A stretch of DNA of 64,000 nucleotides from Fructobacillus evanidus. Lineage in GTDB: Bacteria > Bacillota > Bacilli > Lactobacillales > Lactobacillaceae. Positions 42,464 through 49,365 of this stretch are shown piece by piece; positions within the stretch are counted from its first letter, which is position 1, and every line of letters starts with the position of its first letter. The DNA is taken from contig NZ_CAUZLM010000001.1 in assembly GCF_963580165.1 (NCBI RefSeq), positions 124,001-188,000 of the forward strand, given 5' to 3'. The position numbers were made by a program, and so were the translations under genes. The notes under the pieces were generated by a model. The model was not told the DNA's origin, made no database searches, and saw nothing but the letters and a program-made list of their open reading frames with translations.

Positions 42464-42838
42464 ATGGCAGATGAATCACAAACGGCAACACAGGAAGCTC
42501 AACCAACGGCAACAACAGAGCATCAAACAGTTGATTATAGTAAGTGGTACTTCAAATACGACCCACAGACCTATGCTTTCATTCCTGGGGCCGTTCATGA
42601 GAAGGTTGAGAACTCAACAGATGTTGAGCCATCAGGATTAATTGACCCCATATGGAGTCCAAACACGAATTCTTGGACTGGTAAAACCTATGATGAATTT
42701 TTAAAAGAACAAAAGGCTAATCAGTCAACGGTTGTTGATTCCAATCAACAGCAACTAAACACGATTGCTAATCAGCTGTTGAAACAAAACATTGCATTGT
42801 CACAACGAGTATCGGCTCTTGAAAAGGAGGCTAAGTGA
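42464..42838 (+). CDS. Phage tail-region protein (124 aa)
   Basis: Ala/Thr/Gln-rich start (MADESQTATQEAQPTATT), central FKYDPQTYAFIPGAVHEKVENSTDVEP and helical end (QLLKQNIALSQRVSALEKEAK). The AAAGGAGGTAAAAA site is strong. No function known; usual companion of XkdX. Confidence 0.75.
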   Translation: MADESQTATQEAQPTATTEHQTVDYSKWYFKYDPQTYAFIPGAVHEKVENSTDVEPSGLIDPIWSPNTNSWTGKTYDEFLKEQKANQSTVVDSNQQQLNTIANQLLKQNIALSQRVSALEKEAK

Positions 42839-42969
42839 TGTTCGACATTTTAAAAAATTGGTATGAAATGGGCATTGAGAACAACGATAGCCTTAAGAAT
42901 TGGGTAGTCGGAGAGATTATCACAGCGGACCAATATCAGCAAATCACTGGTGTTATTTACTCATACTAA
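42838..42969 (+). CDS. XkdX-family small protein (43 aa)
   Basis: Starts MFDILKNWYEMGIENNDSL and has WVVGEIITADQYQQITG, the pattern of XkdX proteins that sit before holins in many Firmicute phages. It overlaps the preceding stop by one base; GGAGGCTAAGTG is upstream. Confidence 0.82.
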   Translation: MFDILKNWYEMGIENNDSLKNWVVGEIITADQYQQITGVIYSY

Positions 42970-43013
42970 AGAACATATATGCATGAATATAATTAAGTTA
43001 TAAAGGAGGCGCA

Positions 43014-43313
43014 ATGTTCGGACTAAGTGCAGGCGACTGGACAGGAATTATCCAGACATCAATAATTGTCGGTGGTACGTGTTATAGCTGTTACCAGGCA
43101 ATTAAACGCAATCTATCTTCTAGCTTAAAGCGAGAGCTTGAAAAGCTGGTTGATAGCACTAATTACCACAACGAACGGCTGACAAAGAGTATCGATAGCC
43201 TAGATGAAACTATCAAGGGAATTCGAGTAGATGTCGAAACATTAGAGACACGAGTATCTAAGCATGATACTCAAATTGCAGTTCTACAAGAAATCACACA
43301 CACAGCCGACTGA
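43014..43313 (+). CDS. XhlA/hemolysin-like membrane-coiled-coil protein
   Basis: The 99-residue protein has one N-terminal membrane segment (DWTGIIQTSIIVGGTCYSCY) and a long coiled coil (STNYHNERLTKSIDSLDETIKGIRVDVETLETRVSKHD). Such proteins assist the holin. AAAGGAGGCGCA precedes the ATG. Confidence 0.75.
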   Translation: MFGLSAGDWTGIIQTSIIVGGTCYSCYQAIKRNLSSSLKRELEKLVDSTNYHNERLTKSIDSLDETIKGIRVDVETLETRVSKHDTQIAVLQEITHTAD

Positions 43314-43340
43314 TGTTGGCTTTTTTATTTGGAGGAAATT

Positions 43341-43652
43341 ATGGACACAAATTTGCTAACAGCACTCGCAACGATTCTCACGCCATTCTTGGGTTACTTG
43401 GCTCATAGCGCTGTGACATTGCTTAAGACTAAGACCAAGAACGGCAACTTGCAAATGTTGCTGACATGGGCTGACCAAGCGGTCTCAATGGCCGAGGCAA
43501 GTCAAGCGACTGGACCTGATAAGAAGCAACAGGCAATGGCTTTGGTTGCACAGCGTATCCAGGCTAACAAGATGTCTAAGAATTTCTCAGCCGAGCAGGT
43601 TTCGGCCGTGGTCGAACAGGCGGTTGCTAAGTTGAACGCCTTGGGCAAGTAA
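43341..43652 (+). CDS. LLH-family holin
   Basis: The 103-residue protein has one strong membrane segment (LLTALATILTPFLGYLAHSAVTLL) and an amphipathic C-terminal domain (WADQAVSMAEASQATGPDKKQQAMALVAQRIQ), as in the Lactobacillus LLH holin family. It forms membrane holes for the endolysin. GGAGGAAATT precedes ATG 43341. Confidence 0.88.
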   Translation: MDTNLLTALATILTPFLGYLAHSAVTLLKTKTKNGNLQMLLTWADQAVSMAEASQATGPDKKQQAMALVAQRIQANKMSKNFSAEQVSAVVEQAVAKLNALGK

Positions 43653-43653
43653 C

Positions 43654-43678
43654 AAGCACTCATTTGAGTGCTTTTTTT
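43654..43678 (+). terminator. Hairpin between holin and endolysin
   Basis: AAGCACTC-ATTT-GAGTGCTT followed by TTTTT. Confidence 0.75.
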
Positions 43679-43692
43679 AATGGAGGAAAATA

Positions 43693-44559
43693 ATGGCATA
43701 TAACGAAAATACAGCACTAGCTGAGGCACGCAGTTACATTGGACGGGCGACCTACTCAATGGACTGGGATAAGCGAGATGGCAAGCAAGCAGACGGGACA
43801 ACCTATTTCGATTGTTCTGGATTCGTTTATCATCTATTAAATGTAGCTGGTGCGATTGATGATTCATACTTGTCTCGCTCGCACTACACAGGTACATTGC
43901 CAACCGACTTGGCCAACGCAGGCTTTGTCGAAGTTGATGGCGACCACGTGCAAGCAGGGGACATCTATATCTGGGGTGCTAACTATGGTTCGGGTGCGGG
44001 AGGCAACTCTCACACTGGTATCTTTACCTCAGCAGACAACCAGATTAGTGCCTGCTACTACACATTAGGCGCTAAGAATGGCGCTGTGGTCGAATTGGGG
44101 CACGATTACTACTGGGCTCTTGATGGTAAGCCTGAGTATCATTTTTACCACTATAATGGAGGACAAGGTGCAAGCACTCCAACTGCTCAACCAGCACAAA
44201 CAACATCAACTTCTAAGACTTCAATCCAGAAGTTTAAAGATGGAAAAGATAAGTACGTGCTAGATGGCTGGTTTACGATTCAAGATGTTCAGCAGATTAA
44301 TAAAATCTGGCAAGTTCGGGTTGATGAATTGGCCAAATTGCCATTCGATTGGACAGATAATGGTATCCCATGTCGTGTCCTTGAGAATGCTAATGGCAAT
44401 GTTAACTTCCAACCTGGCGACACAGCTCGATTCAAAGCACCATACAGCTCAGGCGCGATTGATGAGTATGACGAAGCAGAGAACGCTGTTGGAATTGACT
44501 ACATTTCTGGTTACGGACGTATCTGGTACGATGCCGATAAGTTCTGGGCCCACTATTGA
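43693..44559 (+). CDS. Endolysin, NlpC/P60-like (amidase_5) with C-terminal SH3-like domain
   Basis: The 288-residue protein has a papain-like catalytic domain: Cys41 in YFDCSGFVY and His near 106 in NSHTGIF. A Thr/Ser/Pro/Gln-rich linker (residues ~158-175) precedes a C-terminal wall-binding part (KYVLDGWFTIQDVQQINKIWQVRV...PFDWTDNGIP). It cleaves peptidoglycan peptides at lysis. No signal peptide, so it depends on the holin. GGAGGAAAATA precedes the ATG. Confidence 0.92.
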   Translation: MAYNENTALAEARSYIGRATYSMDWDKRDGKQADGTTYFDCSGFVYHLLNVAGAIDDSYLSRSHYTGTLPTDLANAGFVEVDGDHVQAGDIYIWGANYGSGAGGNSHTGIFTSADNQISACYYTLGAKNGAVVELGHDYYWALDGKPEYHFYHYNGGQGASTPTAQPAQTTSTSKTSIQKFKDGKDKYVLDGWFTIQDVQQINKIWQVRVDELAKLPFDWTDNGIPCRVLENANGNVNFQPGDTARFKAPYSSGAIDEYDEAENAVGIDYISGYGRIWYDADKFWAHY

Positions 44560-44565
44560 TCAAAT

Positions 44566-44586
44566 GCCCTTCGGGGCGTACATATA
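44566..44586 (+). repeat. GCCC-N4-GGGC hairpin, copy 3
   Basis: GCCCTTCGGGGCGTACATATA just after the endolysin stop: UUCG-capped 4-bp stem followed by TACATA, as in the two minus-strand copies at 12292 and 12921. Confidence 0.5.
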
Positions 44587-44591
44587 AAAAA

Positions 44592-44619
44592 TTGAAAATA
44601 GTAAATAGTGTGATATAAT
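44592..44619 (+). promoter_or_regulatory. Strong promoter of the post-endolysin RNA
   Basis: TTGAAA (44592-44597), 16 bases, TATAAT (44614-44619) with extended -10 TGA. Likely active in the lysogen. Confidence 0.85.
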
Positions 44620-44625
44620 TTAGTC

Positions 44626-44801
44626 ACGAACAAGACTTAATTCCTGATTTCCGTCTTGTTTGAACCCACCATTTTTAGACTGGCAAAAATGGAAGCCTGA
44701 TGATTGGGCCATATACATCATCGTATGTCCCTACCGTGACGCCTGACGGTACGCCAGCGTACATATTGTTGCTCGGGTATTAAATCCCGAGCATTTTTTT
44801 T
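44626..44801 (+). ncRNA. Structured small RNA upstream of the nuclease-like gene
   Basis: About 176 bases between promoter and terminator have no ORF with a ribosome site, but successive hairpins: AACAAGAC/GTCTTGTT, CCATTTTT/AAAAATGG, GATGAT/ATCATC, TACCGT-GACGCCTG-ACGGTA, and the terminator. The next gene starts 14 bases after the T run. Layout matches RNA antitoxin-terminator-toxin loci, though no tandem repeats are seen. Confidence 0.7.
44771..44801 (+). terminator. Terminator between the small RNA and the nuclease-like gene
   Basis: GCTCGGG-TATTAAAT-CCCGAGC followed by ATTTTTTTT. Confidence 0.92.
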
Positions 44802-44814
44802 GGGGAATAAGTAA

Positions 44815-45372
44815 GTGTATAAATCCTTTGATTACTTAGAATTGAATACATTAAAAGAAATTGTTGATGACTATGAACGTGATTATCACGGCCACACAGT
44901 AGAAATTACAACTAATTTTAAACCACTCCAAAATGTAATAATTAACTTTGATATTTTAGATGTCCCGCATCTTATTGGTTTTCAGTATTTATCGAAAAGG
45001 CGGTCGGCTAGTCAATTTATTGAATTAATCAAATCTGGTGACTTAACACTAGACGATATTAAAAAAGATCCATCTTTTGGAGACAAAATTAAGGATAGGC
45101 TGAAGTATCATTGTTTTTTAAATGAAGTATTCAAAAGTAATTCATCACAATTAATGGTTATAACTAGGGATATTCGTCCACCACGTCTTGGAAATGTTGA
45201 ATTTCTTATTTATGATTATTTAGATGAACGAAAGAAAAAGATGGTGTTAATAGGATTTTCTCCAAATAATAAGGGGTATTATGTTCCCGCTACTCTTCAT
45301 GTTCGAAGAACACCTAATGTTTTTACAGAACGAAGATTAACAGAAATAAAATCAATGAAATGGATTCGTTAG
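44815..45372 (+). CDS. PBECR4-like putative RNase/toxin
   Basis: A GTG start 14 bases after the terminator (GGGGAATAAGTAA upstream) opens a 185-residue basic protein. LDVPHLIGFQYLSKRR, LKYHCFLNEVFKSNS, NVEFLIYDYLDERKKKMVLIGFSPNNKGYYVPATLHVRR recalls the PBECR4 (phage Barnase-EndoU-ColicinE5/D-RelE-like nuclease) group, in which His-Leu-x-Gly and late basic residues are conserved. It is moderate-confidence pattern recognition. It is A+T-rich and lies in the lysogenic cargo slot; toxin or anti-phage RNase is plausible, structure unknown. Confidence 0.6.
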   Translation: MYKSFDYLELNTLKEIVDDYERDYHGHTVEITTNFKPLQNVIINFDILDVPHLIGFQYLSKRRSASQFIELIKSGDLTLDDIKKDPSFGDKIKDRLKYHCFLNEVFKSNSSQLMVITRDIRPPRLGNVEFLIYDYLDERKKKMVLIGFSPNNKGYYVPATLHVRRTPNVFTERRLTEIKSMKWIR

Positions 45373-45406
45373 AATTTTCTTTTTGCTAATTTTAAGGATT
45401 TTTATA

Positions 45407-45497
45407 TGCTATAATTTAGAAGAGAGCGGTACAAACCTTACGAGGTCTATCGCGGAAATTGACAGGGAAAACGCAGAAGTGCACCCGTCTTTTTTTA
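45407..45497 (+). ncRNA. Mini transcription unit 1
   Basis: Extended -10 TGCTATAAT (45407-45415), then ~80 nt with an ACCT-TACG-AGGT hairpin, ending in a GACAGGG...CCCGTC stem and seven T. No ORF. Confidence 0.6.
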
Positions 45498-45569
45498 TGA
45501 TATAATTAATCCAGTAAATAACTAAAATCGTCCAAGAGATAGCCGAGCAGATAGCTTGGCTATTTTTTG
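45498..45569 (+). ncRNA. Mini transcription unit 2
   Basis: Extended -10 TGATATAAT (45498-45506) abuts the previous T run. The ~56 nt RNA ends with the 10-bp stem ATAGCCGAGC/GCTTGGCTAT and TTTTTT. Confidence 0.6.
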
Positions 45570-45658
45570 TTATAATGAGCATGTGGGCACTGTTGTGTCG
45601 GCTTCCATATGACAACAAAAAACACCTAATTTAACTTAATACATTAGGCGTTTTTTTT
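45568..45658 (+). ncRNA. Mini transcription unit 3
   Basis: Extended -10 TGTTATAAT (45568-45576) overlaps the previous T run. A GTTGT/ACAAC hairpin is followed by CACCTAAT/ATTAGGCG and eight T. Confidence 0.55.
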
Positions 45659-45662
45659 GTTC

Positions 45663-45682
45663 ACTGTATCAAAAGTGTATCA
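45663..45682 (+). repeat. Right integrase arm-site repeats
   Basis: ACTGTATCA (45663) and AGTGTATCA (45674) match the pair after the integrase gene, same orientation. Confidence 0.6.
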
Positions 45683-45718
45683 TAATAGCTGTAAATGCTG
45701 ATATATAAGTGTTCGTGT

Positions 45719-45792
<74 letters not shown>

Positions 45793-45802
45793 GAACTCTA
45801 TT

Positions 45803-45831
45803 ATTATACAAAAAAAGAGGGGGGCTTTCAA
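45803..45831 (-). promoter_or_regulatory. Promoter of tRNA-Arg
   Basis: On the minus strand TTGAAA, 17 bases, TATAAT ends 10 bases before the tRNA 5' end. Confidence 0.85.
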
Positions 45832-45897
45832 TTTAAATCAGAATGGAATAGGCGTGAGAATCCAATTTTAAAAAGATTTAAGTGGGTGCCTGGTTTT

Positions 45898-45906
45898 TGC
45901 TATAAT
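45898..45906 (+). promoter_or_regulatory. Extended -10 promoter of upp
   Basis: TGC-TATAAT about 45 bases before the upp ATG, with a weak TTTAAG 18 bases upstream. Confidence 0.65.
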
Positions 45907-45951
45907 GAATATGAATTAAATTCAAAGTTATTTGGAAAGCGAGTTACAATC

Positions 45952-46581
45952 ATGGGACAAGTCGTTGAAGTAAACCATCCATTGATTCAACACAAGTTGA
46001 CAATCATTCGTGATGAAAAGGTGGGGACAAAGGACTTCCGGGCATTGGTCGATGAATTGGCAATGTTGTTGACCTATGAAGCCAGTCGCGATTTGCCACT
46101 GGAAGAAGTTCGGGTGAAAACACCAATTCAAGAAACAACTAAGAAACAATTAGCTGGTAAGAAATTGGCCGTTGTGCCAATTTTGCGGGCTGGTTTGGGA
46201 ATGGTCGATGGTATCTTGCAATTGATTCCAGCTGCCAAGGTTGGCCATATTGGGATGTACCGCGATGAAAAGACATTGGAACCAGTGGAATACTTCATTA
46301 AGTTACCAGAAGATATTGATCAACGTGAAGTTTTGTTGGTCGACCCAATGTTAGCAACTGGTGGCTCAGCTAAGGATGCTATTTCTGCCTTAAAGAAGCG
46401 GGGCGCTGAACAGATTAAGTTGATTACCCTTGTTTCATCACCAGAAGGCATTCAAGCCGTTACCTCTGCCCACCCTGATGTTGATGTCTACACGGCTTCG
46501 ATTGATGAAGGGCTGAATGGGGATGGCTATATTGTTCCTGGTCTGGGGGACGCAGGAGACCGTCTCTTCGGTACGCACTAA
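45952..46581 (+). CDS. upp: Uracil phosphoribosyltransferase
   Basis: The 209-residue enzyme (the usual size) turns uracil plus PRPP into UMP. It begins MGQVVEVNHPLIQHKLTIIRD, has VPILRAGLGMVDG (residues ~78-90), the PRPP loop VDPMLATGGSA near 130 and the uracil-binding GYIVPGLGDAGDR near the end. The frame continues upstream through the tRNA, but that part is not coding. It is followed 12 bases on by a carboxypeptidase gene. Confidence 0.97.
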   Translation: MGQVVEVNHPLIQHKLTIIRDEKVGTKDFRALVDELAMLLTYEASRDLPLEEVRVKTPIQETTKKQLAGKKLAVVPILRAGLGMVDGILQLIPAAKVGHIGMYRDEKTLEPVEYFIKLPEDIDQREVLLVDPMLATGGSAKDAISALKKRGAEQIKLITLVSSPEGIQAVTSAHPDVDVYTASIDEGLNGDGYIVPGLGDAGDRLFGTH

Positions 46582-46593
46582 AAAATTAATGAC

Positions 46594-48006
46594 ATGATGT
46601 GGAAACGAAAGCAAAAACATGATGAAGATGATGCCCTTGTTCGACCGTCTTCCCGCTTGGCCCTTTTTCAAAATCAGACCCTAGGTAATTTGGCGACTCA
46701 GAAAAAGGTCGCGATGGTTGGCGCTGTTTTGGTGCTGATTTTATCAATTATTTTGACGGTTGCTGCCCTAGAAAATAATGTGCAAACGCAATCGGTTGGC
46801 CCAACACAGACAGCCTTACCAATGACGCTGCAGGTCGCTGCCAGAAATGCCATTGTGATTGATGCGAAAACAGGGCAGGTCCTTGGCGAAAAGGGAGCGG
46901 ACAAGCAAATCGGGATTGCCTCGCAAAGTAAGATGCTAACTGCTTATGGCATTTTGCAAGGAATCAAAAAGAAACGCTTTACCTGGGATAGTCTGGTGAC
47001 GATTACTCAGCAGTCTGATTGGTCTAAAAAGGATAATGCTACTTTTTCCCACCTAGAAATTTCGGTTGGACAGAAGTTGGCCGTAAAGGAACTTTTTGCG
47101 GCGATGTTTACTTCAAGTGCTAATGATGCAGCCTTGGCGTTAGCTGATTTTGCCAAAGAACAAAATCAGACGCAGCAACAGGCTCTTGAAGGCTGGGCGA
47201 AGGATCTGAAGTTAACTGGATCAAAGTGGTATAACGCCGCGGGTCAGGTTAACAAGGATGCCTCTGATTATCAGGTTAAAGATGCTAATCCTGATGCAGA
47301 GAACACTGCTTCTATTCGACAACTCGCTATTTTGGCCTATCAAGTGATTCGAGAAGATCCGACTATTCGGTCATACTATGAAAAACGGGGCTTAGTGTAC
47401 CATCCATCGGCAAATGAAACTAAGATAAAGCTGACTGAAGGGGCCAAATTTGACCAGGAAATCAAGGCAAAACTTTCAAATCCTAAAAACTTGACCTTTG
47501 AAGGATTGAAGACTGGATCAACACCGGCATCAGGTGGTGCTTTGACTGGTTTAATCAAAGATCAAAATGGTCATGAATTTATTACGGTGGTTTCTGGTGC
47601 CGGTCGCTATACGGACCAGGTGCAACGCTACCAAAATACGGTTGATGTGGTCAACCAAGTGCTTGACCACTACACGCCCGTTACCTATCAAAAGGGGCAG
47701 GCGGTGACAGAGAGCCAGTTCAAGAATAAAAATTTGGCTGGTGGTCACCAGAGCCTAGTCGTTGGGCAAAGCAGGACTTTCTGGTTAACAAAGGGGCGAA
47801 CTGCAGTTGGGTACCAACGGCCAAGTCGTCTGCAGTCGATCGTTACCAAGAAGGGTGCAACAGTTTTGACGGTTCAGCCAACCTTGAAGGCCAAGTTCTT
47901 GCCGGAAGTGAATTCAAAAGAACAAAAACTTCAATTAGTTAATCAACAAACTTATCATCTTGGACACTGGTGGCAAAGGATTTATCACTGGTTGAAGTTC
48001 TGGTAA
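46594..48006 (+). CDS. D-alanyl-D-alanine carboxypeptidase (class C PBP)
   Basis: The 470-residue protein has an N-terminal cytosolic tail and one membrane helix (KVAMVGAVLVLILSIILTV), then the penicilloyl-serine-transferase set: S-x-x-K as SQSK near 110, S-x-N as SAN near 172 and KTGS near 306. It trims the terminal D-Ala from peptidoglycan peptides outside the membrane. Its anchor is N-terminal, unlike the C-terminal amphipathic anchor of classical DacA. Likely co-transcribed with upp. Confidence 0.92.
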   Translation: MMWKRKQKHDEDDALVRPSSRLALFQNQTLGNLATQKKVAMVGAVLVLILSIILTVAALENNVQTQSVGPTQTALPMTLQVAARNAIVIDAKTGQVLGEKGADKQIGIASQSKMLTAYGILQGIKKKRFTWDSLVTITQQSDWSKKDNATFSHLEISVGQKLAVKELFAAMFTSSANDAALALADFAKEQNQTQQQALEGWAKDLKLTGSKWYNAAGQVNKDASDYQVKDANPDAENTASIRQLAILAYQVIREDPTIRSYYEKRGLVYHPSANETKIKLTEGAKFDQEIKAKLSNPKNLTFEGLKTGSTPASGGALTGLIKDQNGHEFITVVSGAGRYTDQVQRYQNTVDVVNQVLDHYTPVTYQKGQAVTESQFKNKNLAGGHQSLVVGQSRTFWLTKGRTAVGYQRPSRLQSIVTKKGATVLTVQPTLKAKFLPEVNSKEQKLQLVNQQTYHLGHWWQRIYHWLKFW

Positions 48007-48010
48007 GCAT

Positions 48011-48041
48011 AAAAAAGGGAGCCTTTTCGGGCTCCTTTTTT
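48011..48041. terminator. Bidirectional terminator between convergent genes
   Basis: AAAAAAGGGAGCC-TTTTC-GGGCTCCTTTTTT serves the carboxypeptidase gene and the convergent YtxH-like gene. Confidence 0.9.
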
Positions 48042-48046
48042 ACTGC

Positions 48047-48367
48047 TTAATTTGCTTGGTCAATACCGGCACGTTGCTTTAACTTGGCCAATTGTTCATC
48101 CAAAGAATCATCGGCAGCAGTCTTTGCTTCTTCTGCTTTTTCTTTGCCGGTTTCTGAAAGTTCATTGGCCTTTTGCTTACCAGCTTCTGAAAGTTCGCTG
48201 GCCTTTTGCTTGCCAAGGGCAACGAGTTCTTCACCCTTTTCCTTACCGGCTTCAGTTAATTCGTTGGCTTTCTTTTTCAAATCAGCCATTCGATCGTCAT
48301 CCTTCAACAAAAGGTAAGCGAGGGCGGCGTTACCAAAGAGGGAAGCGCCCAATAAAAAGTTTTTCAT
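48047..48367 (-). CDS. Membrane-anchored amphipathic repeat protein (YtxH/LEA-like)
   Basis: The 106-residue protein has a short N-terminal membrane segment (FLLGASLFGNAALAYLLL), then three near repeats of KQKASELSEAG/KQKANELSETG/KEKGEELVALG, a highly charged helix resembling LEA or YtxH stress proteins. AAAGGAGATACCGTT precedes ATG 48367. A general stress role is inference. Confidence 0.78.
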   Translation of the reverse strand: MKNFLLGASLFGNAALAYLLLKDDDRMADLKKKANELTEAGKEKGEELVALGKQKASELSEAGKQKANELSETGKEKAEEAKTAADDSLDEQLAKLKQRAGIDQAN

Positions 48368-48484
48368 AACGGTATCTCCTTTATTTGTCATTCTTAGCTC
48401 CATTATCGACAAGTGACTAAGGATTGTCAACCAATATTACAAAAAAATGTCAAAAGCGACAGGGACTCAAAAGGGCCCGGAAAA

Positions 48485-48493
48485 TGATATAAT
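48485..48493 (+). promoter_or_regulatory. Extended -10 promoter of map
   Basis: TGA-TATAAT 35 bases before the map ATG; no clear -35. Confidence 0.65.
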
Positions 48494-48527
48494 GATAATA
48501 GTTTAACATTGGAAAAAGGGGTAACTG

Positions 48528-49316
48528 ATGATTAGTTTGAAGTCACCGCGAGAAATTGCGGCCATGAAGAAATCCGGTGCAATTATTGCCGGAATGCACT
48601 TGATGTTGCGCGACTTTATTAAGCCGGGCGTGGATACTTGGGACATTGAGTTAAAATGTAAAGCTTACATTGAGGACCATGGTGGTGTGCCATTGCAAAT
48701 TGGTTTTGAAGGCTTTAAGTATGCAACGACGATTTCGGTCAATAGCGAAGTCGCCCATGGTCTGCCTCGTAAAGGCTTGAAATTAAAAGACGGTGATTTG
48801 GTCAAGGTTGATACGGTTGTCGGCTTAGATGGGGCTGTTTCAGACTCAGCATGGACATACGCCGTTGGCAACGTGTCACCCGAAGTTAAAAAATTGATGG
48901 AAGTTGCGAAGAAGTCGCTGTACTTGGGCATTGACCAGGCAGTGGTTGGTAACCGAATTGGTGATATCGGTTGGGCAATTCAGGACTACACTGAAAATCA
49001 GAATGGCTATGGCGATGTTCGCCAGTACATTGGTCATGGTGTTGGTCCAACAATGCATGAAGATCCACAGGTTCCTCATTATGGTAAGCCAGGACATGGA
49101 TTGCGTCTCAAGGAAGGAATGGTCATTACCATTGAACCAATGATCAACTTGGGTGGCTGGGAAGTCGAAACCGATGATACACCAGAAGATGGTTGGACGG
49201 TTCGCACTTTGGACGGCTCATGGTCAGCTCAATATGAGCATACCTTGGCGATTACCAAGGACGGTCCAAAGATTTTGACTAGCCAAGATGAAGTAGAGGA
49301 TGCCAAGTATTTGTAA
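48528..49316 (+). CDS. map: Methionine aminopeptidase type I
   Basis: The 262-residue enzyme removes the initiator Met. It has the pita-bread fold motifs: VNSEVAHGLP near 70, the metal Asp residues in KVDTVVGLDGAVSDSAW near 100, GHGVGPTMHEDPQ near 167 and ITIEPMINLGG near 203, then the C-terminal Glu in QYEHT. AAAAAGGGGTAACTG precedes ATG 48528. Confidence 0.95.
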   Translation: MISLKSPREIAAMKKSGAIIAGMHLMLRDFIKPGVDTWDIELKCKAYIEDHGGVPLQIGFEGFKYATTISVNSEVAHGLPRKGLKLKDGDLVKVDTVVGLDGAVSDSAWTYAVGNVSPEVKKLMEVAKKSLYLGIDQAVVGNRIGDIGWAIQDYTENQNGYGDVRQYIGHGVGPTMHEDPQVPHYGKPGHGLRLKEGMVITIEPMINLGGWEVETDDTPEDGWTVRTLDGSWSAQYEHTLAITKDGPKILTSQDEVEDAKYL

Positions 49317-49365
49317 TTACTTTGGTTGATCCGTGCAAATCACATGTAAAAAGAAAGAGAGCCCA

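Noticed and set aside
8604..44633. AGTCACGAACAA occurs both at 8604-8615 and 44622-44633, each just after a -10 box.
   Set aside because: Many 12-base matches are expected by chance in 64 kb, and the similarity does not extend further.
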